Source: Planctomycetia bacterium (GTDB lineage: Bacteria > Planctomycetota > Phycisphaerae > Phycisphaerales > SM1A02). From it: a stretch of DNA of 6,814 bases. Made by a program: the position numbers and the translations under genes. Positions 1-4,263 of the stretch are shown one piece after another; position 1 is the first letter of the stretch; the number at the start of each line of letters is the position of its first letter. The notes under the pieces are model-generated. The model made no database searches. It was not told the DNA's origin and saw nothing but the letters and a program-made list of their open reading frames with translations. Location: the NCBI GenBank assembly GCA_005798965.1, contig SYIB01000181.1:1-6814 (forward strand). Direction: 5' to 3'.

Positions 1-177
1 CGGACGGAATGACTCGAGCGCGAGGAGAGCTGGTGTCGTCATGCCACGACGCACGACCTCATCTGCGATGCGCGCCACGACTGCCGCCTCGGCATCGTTG
101 AGCGTGGCCGGTCCAGGCGGCTCGACCGCGAAGGCATGCCGAAGCGCCTCGCGCCACGATGGCTTGGCATCAGCCAT
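1..177 (-). CDS. Hypothetical protein, N-terminal 59 residues only (runs off the left edge)
   Basis: An open frame starts at ATG 177-175 and runs without a stop to position 1, so only the N-terminal 59 codons are present. The product begins MADAKPSWREALRHAF, continues through a Pro-rich linker (about residues 18-26), and has an amphipathic segment with VVARIADEVVRRG followed by MTTPALLALESFRP. I recall similar 'RRxLTTPAxxxLES.RPL' stretches in short uncharacterised proteins of planctomycetes and some other bacteria, where the segment leads into a hydrophobic helix. That is memory, not a search result. Its ATG overlaps the TGA of the upstream membrane-protein gene by 8 nt (ATGGCTGA), and GGAG lies 10 nt before the ATG, so it is probably translationally coupled to that gene. 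No function can be assigned. Confidence 0.72.
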   Translation of the reverse strand, partial: MADAKPSWREALRHAFAVEPPGPATLNDAEAAVVARIADEVVRRGMTTPALLALESFRP

Positions 178-616
178 GTTCCGATGTCTCCATGGGTGCG
201 CGCGATGCCATCCACCATGCGTGCCAGGCTCGCCAGCCCGGCAGCACGCGCACGCGATCGACTTCGGCGATCCCGGGCAGATGGAAGGAGATCGCGCCGC
301 GGCCGGACACCCGGGCGAGCGTGACCCCCTCGTTGGCCACCGTGAAGGCCTCGACCATCGTCCACGGAAGCTGGCGACGCTTGAATGGACCGATGCGGGC
401 GATGCCCTGCGCATCCATCGAGCAGCGGCACCCGGCCCAGCCCTCGGCGGTCACCGCCGCCAAGCCGACCGCCGCTAGCGCGCCCACGAACCACTCCTGC
501 GCAGCCATGCCGGCCGCCACGGCCAACGCCACGATCACGACAGCAAGAAGCACGCGCCGACCGGGTCGCTCCCGCGCGAGGCACTCTGACCACTGGATCG
601 CTTCGGGCGTCTGCAC
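170..616 (-). CDS. Small membrane protein with a PH-like cytoplasmic domain (hypothetical)
   Basis: This 148-residue protein starts at GTG 616-614. A basic N-terminal part (ARERPGRR, residues 14-21) precedes two hydrophobic segments at about 22-38 and 42-57. They are joined by a very short turn (AAQEW), which suggests a membrane hairpin. Residues about 64-130 look like a bacterial PH/YcxB-type domain: a 'D.QGI.RIGPFKRRQLPW' strand pair is followed by a hydrophobic 'VEAFTVANEGVTLARV' stretch and a 'FHLPG' strand. Such membrane-anchored PH-like proteins are common and mostly uncharacterised. The start is supported by a TAGGAT -10-like hexamer exactly 6 nt upstream and by the lack of room for any other start before kynU. 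It is divergent from kynU and overlaps the next minus-strand gene by 8 nt. A reading frame on the same strand at 39-593 overlaps it but has Arg/Gly-rich, non-protein-like composition. Confidence 0.75.
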   Translation of the reverse strand: MQTPEAIQWSECLARERPGRRVLLAVVIVALAVAAGMAAQEWFVGALAAVGLAAVTAEGWAGCRCSMDAQGIARIGPFKRRQLPWTMVEAFTVANEGVTLARVSGRGAISFHLPGIAEVDRVRVLPGWRAWHAWWMASRAPMETSEHG

Positions 617-622
617 GCTTTG

Positions 623-628
623 ATCCTA
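623..628 (-). promoter_or_regulatory. Putative -10 element of the PH-like membrane protein gene (leaderless)
   Basis: On the minus strand TAGGAT (complement of ATCCTA at 623-628) ends exactly 6 nt before GTG 616. That places the expected transcription start on the start codon itself. No Shine-Dalgarno is present. No convincing -35 is seen. The element overlaps the -10 of kynU on the other strand. Confidence 0.5.
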
Positions 629-632
629 CGAT
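627..632 (+). promoter_or_regulatory. Putative -10 element of kynU (leaderless)
   Basis: TACGAT (TA and AT of TATAAT kept) is followed by 6 nt (CCGACG) and then ATG 639. A transcript starting about 7 nt after the hexamer would begin at the ATG, which agrees with the absence of any Shine-Dalgarno. The hexamer shares two bases with the oppositely oriented TAGGAT. No clear TTGACA-like -35 lies 16-18 nt upstream. Confidence 0.52.
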
Positions 633-638
633 CCGACG

Positions 639-1925
639 ATGTCCAGCACCGTTCTCGACATCAACGCGGCCGAGATCCAGTCCACCCGCGAGTGGGCCCG
701 CTGGGCCGATGCCAACGATCCACTGGCGCCGCTGCGCGATCGATTCGAGCTGCCGCGCGGTGCAGATGGTGCACCGCTGGTGTACTTCCAGGGCAATTCA
801 CTGGGACCGATGGCACGACGCACCCGCGAACTCGTGCAGGACGTCATGGACCAGTGGGGTTCGCGCGGCCACTACGCGCGCATCGAGGGATCCCGCCCGT
901 GGATGGACTACCACGCGCACGCCAGGCGCACGCTGGCGGCCCTCGCCGGTGCAGGCGAGCATGAAGTCGTCGCCATGGCGGGCCTCACCGAGACGCTGCA
1001 CCTGCTCTTGGCGTCGTTCTGGCGACCGCACACCGGCCGGGATCGCATCATCATGGAATCGACGGCGTTCCCGAGCGACCGCTACGCCGTGCGCAGCCAT
1101 GTCCAGGCGCGCGGGCTGGACCCGGATGCCTGCATCATCGAGGTGCCACCCCGAGACGACGGCCTGCTGCACGCCGAGGATTTCGCGCGCGCGTGCAGCC
1201 ACGCCGGTGATCGTGCGGGACTGCTGCTCGTGGGCGGCGTCAACTACGCATCGGGTCAGCTGCTTGATCTGGGCGCCATCACGAAGGCAGCCCATGCCGC
1301 CGGTGCCTTCGCGTGCTTCGACCTCGCGCACGCCATCGGGAACGTCCCGCTGGCGCTCCACGACCTCGGCGTCGATGCTGCCGCGTGGTGCGGCTACAAG
1401 TACTTGAACGGCGGCCAAGGCGCGACCGCGGGCCTGTACATCCATGAGCGCCACGGACTCGACGCCAGCACGCCACGCTTCGCCGGCTGGTGGGGCGTGT
1501 CGCTCGCCACCCGCATGGCGATGGAGCGTGATTTCGTCGCCACGCCGGGTGCCGATGGATGGCAAGTGAGCGGACCAAGCGTGATCGGCATGGCACCGCT
1601 CCTGGCGAGCCTCGAACTCTTTGATGCGGCAGGGTTCGATCGGCTGCGCGCGAAGTCGCTGCGGCTCACCGCGTTCCTCGAACTGCTCCTGCGTGAACGC
1701 GTGCCCGAGGCCCGCGTGCTCACGCCTGCGGCCACGCACGAGCGTGGCGCGCAGCTCTCGATCCAGCTCGATGAGCGCTGCATGGAACGGCACGCGCAGC
1801 TCCTGCCCGCAGGCATCGCGTGCGACGTGCGCAAGCCCAACGTGATCCGTGCCGCACCTGCACCGCTCTTCAACAGCTTCGATGAGGTCTGGCGGTTCGT
1901 CGACGCGCTCGCCGGGGCCCGCTGA
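639..1925 (+). CDS. kynU: Kynureninase (EC 3.7.1.3)
   Basis: This cytosolic PLP enzyme of fold type I hydrolyses L-kynurenine or 3-hydroxykynurenine to anthranilate or 3-hydroxyanthranilate plus alanine, in tryptophan catabolism or de novo NAD synthesis. The 428-residue length fits the family. Visible motifs are VYFQGNSLGP (48-57), GHYA with H78 aligning to human His102, ETLHLLLASFWRP (118-130), TAFPSDRYA (142-150), CFDLAHAIGNVPL with D228 and H231 (226-238), and CGYKYLNGGQGA with Schiff-base lysine K254 (251-262). Two positions are unusual: GWWGVSLATRM (283-293) has Val287 where relatives usually read WxGH, and VSGPS (310-314) has Gly312 where human kynureninase has Asn333, a substrate-selectivity residue. 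The ATG at 639 is the first possible start and has no Shine-Dalgarno. No other tryptophan or NAD genes are in the window. Confidence 0.96.
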   Translation: MSSTVLDINAAEIQSTREWARWADANDPLAPLRDRFELPRGADGAPLVYFQGNSLGPMARRTRELVQDVMDQWGSRGHYARIEGSRPWMDYHAHARRTLAALAGAGEHEVVAMAGLTETLHLLLASFWRPHTGRDRIIMESTAFPSDRYAVRSHVQARGLDPDACIIEVPPRDDGLLHAEDFARACSHAGDRAGLLLVGGVNYASGQLLDLGAITKAAHAAGAFACFDLAHAIGNVPLALHDLGVDAAAWCGYKYLNGGQGATAGLYIHERHGLDASTPRFAGWWGVSLATRMAMERDFVATPGADGWQVSGPSVIGMAPLLASLELFDAAGFDRLRAKSLRLTAFLELLLRERVPEARVLTPAATHERGAQLSIQLDERCMERHAQLLPAGIACDVRKPNVIRAAPAPLFNSFDEVWRFVDALAGAR

Positions 1926-1943
1926 ACCGGGCTGCGCCCGTTC
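1924..1943 (+). terminator. Hairpin at the kynU stop codon, possible terminator
   Basis: An imperfect inverted repeat, GAACCGGGC / GCCCGTTC, is separated by TGC and has one bulged C in an otherwise 8-bp GC-rich stem. It begins inside the kynU TGA. There is no following T-run, so it is not a textbook intrinsic terminator. It sits in the short convergent gap between kynU and the transporter gene, where a terminator would be expected. The remaining 36 bp of the gap (1944-1979) shows nothing clear. Confidence 0.35.
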
Positions 1944-1979
1944 CGCACCCACCACTGGCCACCATCCGCACGGTCTGGC

Positions 1980-2963
1980 TCAGTCGCCTGTTTCCGTGCT
2001 GGCCTGCGCCTGCTGGGGCGCCCTGCGTTCGGCGGTGAGCATCAGCACCGCGCCGCCCACGGCGACGAAGCCGCCCATCCATTGCAGGCCAGTGAGCCGT
2101 TCATCAAACACGATGGCGCTGGCTGCACTGACGAGGAACGGTTGCAGCTGCAGTACGCCACTCGTCACGGCCACGCCCAGCCGCGCAATCGCGACGTAGT
2201 AGAAGACGTGGCCCGCGGCGATCCCGGCCACCGCACTGATGCCCAGGAAGACGAGTTCGCGCGATCCAAGCGATGGCACATACGCGCCACCATCGCGACC
2301 GAACGCGAGCATCAGCACGATCAGGCCGATCGCTGTGAGCTGGCAGATGACCGCGAACGCCAGGACCGGGTGGTACGGCGCCATGAAGCGCCGCACGCTC
2401 AGGCCGTAGCACGCGTAGCCCAGCCCCGAGCAGACCGCCATGAGCACGCCAGAGCCGTTGGCGCCACCGAGCGAGAACTCCCCACCGAAGAGGACAGGCA
2501 TCAATCCAGTGATCAGCAGCGCGAATCCCACGAGGTATCGCACGGTGCGCATCACCGCGCGCTCGGCCGGAAAGAGGAACCATGCACCCAGAGCCACGAA
2601 GATGAGCTGGCTCCTGAGGCCGAAGGTCACGATGCCCGGCGTGGCCATGCCAAACGCCGCGGTGAAGCAAGCCTGGCCAGCGATGTTGGCGATGCTCGGC
2701 ACGATGGCAGCCTTCCAGATCCCCTTCGGCATGCGCCCTCGCCACGCGTGCCACAGCACGTACGGCAGCCAGAGCACCGCGCTTGCGCCATAGCGCCATC
2801 CGTTGTTGCTCCAGAAGTCCACGCCGCGCCCCGCGAGATCGCGCAGCAAGAGCGGCACCGTGCTCCAGCCCAAGAGGGCCGCGAGCGCATTGATCGAACC
2901 CACGCGACGGCTGCGCGCAAGCTCGTCATGCGATGCAGCGGCGTTGTTGCATGAATCGGCCAT
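1980..2963 (-). CDS. DMT superfamily transporter, EamA family
   Basis: This 327-residue inner-membrane protein has about ten hydrophobic segments arranged as two EamA repeats, the usual layout and size for 10-TMS drug/metabolite exporters. The first repeat (about 22-160) includes the NALAALLGWSTVPLLL segment, then ITGLMPVLFGG at its end. The second (about 170-311) ends with the family-typical 'VAVTSGVLQLQPFLVSAASAIVFDERLT..QWMGGFVAVGGAVLML' pattern. A polar N-terminal extension of about 20 residues and a Gln/Thr-rich tail flank the core. ATG 2963 lies 3 nt after the TGA of the SDR gene (TGA-TCG-ATG), so translation is very probably coupled. Family members export amino acids, metabolites or drugs, and the substrate cannot be read from sequence. 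A metabolite handled by the SDR is a plausible but unproven guess. Confidence 0.92.
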   Translation of the reverse strand: MADSCNNAAASHDELARSRRVGSINALAALLGWSTVPLLLRDLAGRGVDFWSNNGWRYGASAVLWLPYVLWHAWRGRMPKGIWKAAIVPSIANIAGQACFTAAFGMATPGIVTFGLRSQLIFVALGAWFLFPAERAVMRTVRYLVGFALLITGLMPVLFGGEFSLGGANGSGVLMAVCSGLGYACYGLSVRRFMAPYHPVLAFAVICQLTAIGLIVLMLAFGRDGGAYVPSLGSRELVFLGISAVAGIAAGHVFYYVAIARLGVAVTSGVLQLQPFLVSAASAIVFDERLTGLQWMGGFVAVGGAVLMLTAERRAPQQAQASTETGD

Positions 2964-2966
2964 CGA

Positions 2967-3767
2967 TCACATCTGCACGAGGCGGCCGCCATCGACAGGC
3001 AGGTTCACGCCGTTCACGTAGCTCGCCGCCGGCGAGCAGAGGAAGAGCACGGCCGCCGCAATCTCGTCGGGCTCGGCGATCCGCGCAGCGGGGATCGTGG
3101 CGATCGCCTCGCGCTCGATGTCCTGGACCTCGATGCCGCCGCGACGCGCCTTGCCCTCAAAGAGCGAGGCGAGCCGTCCCGTGCGCGTGAACCCCGGCAT
3201 CACGTTGTTCGCCGTGATCCCAAAGCGGCCGAGCTCATGCGCCAGCGTGCGCACCCAGTTGGCGACCGCGGCACGCACCACGTTGGAGACACCGAGGCCG
3301 CGCAGCGGCGTGGTGACGCTGGTGCTCGTGATCGACACCAGCCGTCCGTAACCGGCTGCACGCATCCCTGGAGCGCACGCCTGCATGATCGCCTGCCCCG
3401 TGGCCACGTGCTGCGTGAGCATTGCCGTGAATTGCGCGGGGTCCGCATCGATCGCAAAGCCCGCCGCCGGACCGCCGGTGTTGTGCACGACCACGTGCAT
3501 CGGATCGCGCGCGGCGAGAGCATCCACCGATCGCTGCACGGCCTGCCAATCAGCGTGATCCACGAGCAAGGTGTCATGCCCGGGCCCGATCGCCGCCAGT
3601 TCTGCAGCGACCTTCGCCAACCCTTCGTCGTTGCGGCCTGTGATCGTCACGCGGGCACCGGCCCGGGCCAGGGAGAGGGCACACGCACGACCGATGCCTT
3701 GCGTGGCGCCGCCGACCAGCGCGTGACGGCCATCGAGCCTGAACCATCCATCCTGCGACTGCTGCAT
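2967..3767 (-). CDS. SDR family oxidoreductase, atypical active site (NTGG subgroup)
   Basis: This 266-residue Rossmann-fold protein is the normal length for a classical short-chain dehydrogenase/reductase. The nucleotide-binding loop is GGATQGIG (19-26). ITGR (42-45) in the second strand suggests NADP(H) preference. The central NNAG motif is replaced by NTGGP (96-100). VSITSTS (144-150) keeps the catalytic-Ser region, with S148 aligning to E. coli FabG Ser138. The usual YxxxK reads SNVVR (161-165), so both Tyr and Lys are replaced. PGFTRTGR (191-198) and the C-terminal PVDGG (257-261) are intact. An NTGG/SNxxR subgroup often labelled FabG is known to me, so this is probably a genuine lineage and not decay. 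ATG 3767 matches the family's N-terminal length and has TACACT 6 nt upstream. The frame is open further upstream, to about 3911, but that part overlaps the deaminase gene and has no domain character. The gene leads an operon with the transporter. Confidence 0.9.
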   Translation of the reverse strand: MQQSQDGWFRLDGRHALVGGATQGIGRACALSLARAGARVTITGRNDEGLAKVAAELAAIGPGHDTLLVDHADWQAVQRSVDALAARDPMHVVVHNTGGPAAGFAIDADPAQFTAMLTQHVATGQAIMQACAPGMRAAGYGRLVSITSTSVTTPLRGLGVSNVVRAAVANWVRTLAHELGRFGITANNVMPGFTRTGRLASLFEGKARRGGIEVQDIEREAIATIPAARIAEPDEIAAAVLFLCSPAASYVNGVNLPVDGGRLVQM

Positions 3768-3773
3768 CGATGG

Positions 3774-3779
3774 AGTGTA
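3774..3779 (-). promoter_or_regulatory. Putative -10 element of the SDR-transporter operon (leaderless)
   Basis: TACACT on the minus strand is followed by 6 nt (CCATCG) and ATG 3767. There is no Shine-Dalgarno, so a leaderless transcript starting at the ATG is likely. Near the expected -35 position is the dyad CGGCACTGCCG (3793-3803) and no TTGACA-like hexamer. Confidence 0.45.
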
Positions 3780-3792
3780 GACGCGGGCTCGT

Positions 3793-3803
3793 CGGCACTG
3801 CCG
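3793..3803. promoter_or_regulatory. Short dyad CGGCACTGCCG upstream of the SDR gene
   Basis: A perfect 5+1+5 palindrome lies about 26-36 bp before the SDR start, in the 52-bp gap after the deaminase stop. It falls where a -35 box would sit, so it could be an operator. A dyad this short can also arise by chance in GC-rich DNA. The one-base centre makes it unlikely to act as an RNA hairpin. Confidence 0.2.
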
Positions 3804-3819
3804 TGCGTGCGTCGTGCAC

Positions 3820-4263
3820 TCAGCGCATGGGGAATGCGCGGTACTGCACGCCCGTCTCGGCAAAGAGATCGACGGCCTTGCGGATCGACTCCGACCATGG
3901 CTCGTTGCCATGATCGACCTCGAACGTCACGACTTCAGCCAGCCCGGCCTGGATGATCGCCAGCGAGCATTGCACGCACGGGCTGAAGCTCGAGTAGATC
4001 GTGCAGCCCACTGGGCTGATGCCGTTGCGCGCGCACTGCACGATCGCATTCATCTCGGCATGACAGACCAGGTCGTACTTCACCGGTCGCTCAAGCCGCT
4101 CGGGGCGGTCGGCCACGCCGCGCGGAAGGCCGTTGAAGCCCGTGGACAGGATCTGCTTGGATGGGCTCACGATGACGGCGCCGACCTGCCGCGATGGATC
4201 CTTGCTCCAGCCGGCGATGGTGCGGCTCAGGTCAAGGAAACGATGGTGCCAGTGGTCATTCAT
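3820..4263 (-). CDS. dCMP deaminase-family protein (zinc-dependent cytidine/deoxycytidylate deaminase fold)
   Basis: Family members deaminate dCMP to dUMP, feeding dTMP synthesis in the cytosol. The 147-residue product has the family N-terminus with DPSRQVGAVIV (22-32) and GFNGLPRGV (42-50). The zinc and catalytic motif is HAEMNAI, with H68 as ligand and E70 as proton shuttle, and the second zinc motif is PCVQC, with C96 and C99 as ligands. All catalytic positions are present. GFNGLPRG and the ERPVKYDLVCHAE context resemble deoxycytidylate deaminase and ComEB-type proteins more than free cytidine deaminase. The substrate has not been shown. ATG 4263 gives the usual family N-terminus and overlaps the protease stop by 8 nt (ATGAATGA). 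The frame stays open upstream to 4341, but that is protease coding sequence. The neighbouring kinase and exported protease are unusual company for a nucleotide enzyme. Confidence 0.9.
   Translation of the reverse strand: MNDHWHHRFLDLSRTIAGWSKDPSRQVGAVIVSPSKQILSTGFNGLPRGVADRPERLERPVKYDLVCHAEMNAIVQCARNGISPVGCTIYSSFSPCVQCSLAIIQAGLAEVVTFEVDHGNEPWSESIRKAVDLFAETGVQYRAFPMR

Noticed and set aside
39..593. 184-codon minus-strand frame overlapping the PH-like gene
   Set aside because: Its Arg/Gly-rich composition lacks any pattern. The frame at 170-616 has membrane segments, a promoter hexamer and a coupled downstream gene.
385..1407. 340-codon plus-strand frame overlapping kynU
   Set aside because: It is the wrong frame of kynU. 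The product is dominated by Arg, Ser, Pro and Thr with no domain, and it would cross the divergent promoter.
798..1955. 385-codon open frame on the minus strand opposite kynU
   Set aside because: It is a shadow of the unmistakable kynureninase gene. The product is Arg/Glu/His-rich with no motif.
1944..1990. Possible second hairpin for termination of the transporter transcript
   Set aside because: GCCAGACC and GGTGGC pair only with a 2-nt bulge and a short stem, and no T-run follows on the minus strand.
2082..2954. 290-codon plus-strand frame opposite the transporter
   Set aside because: It is antisense to a clear ten-helix membrane protein. The His/Arg/Glu-rich, low-hydrophobicity product is the usual complement of a membrane-protein gene.
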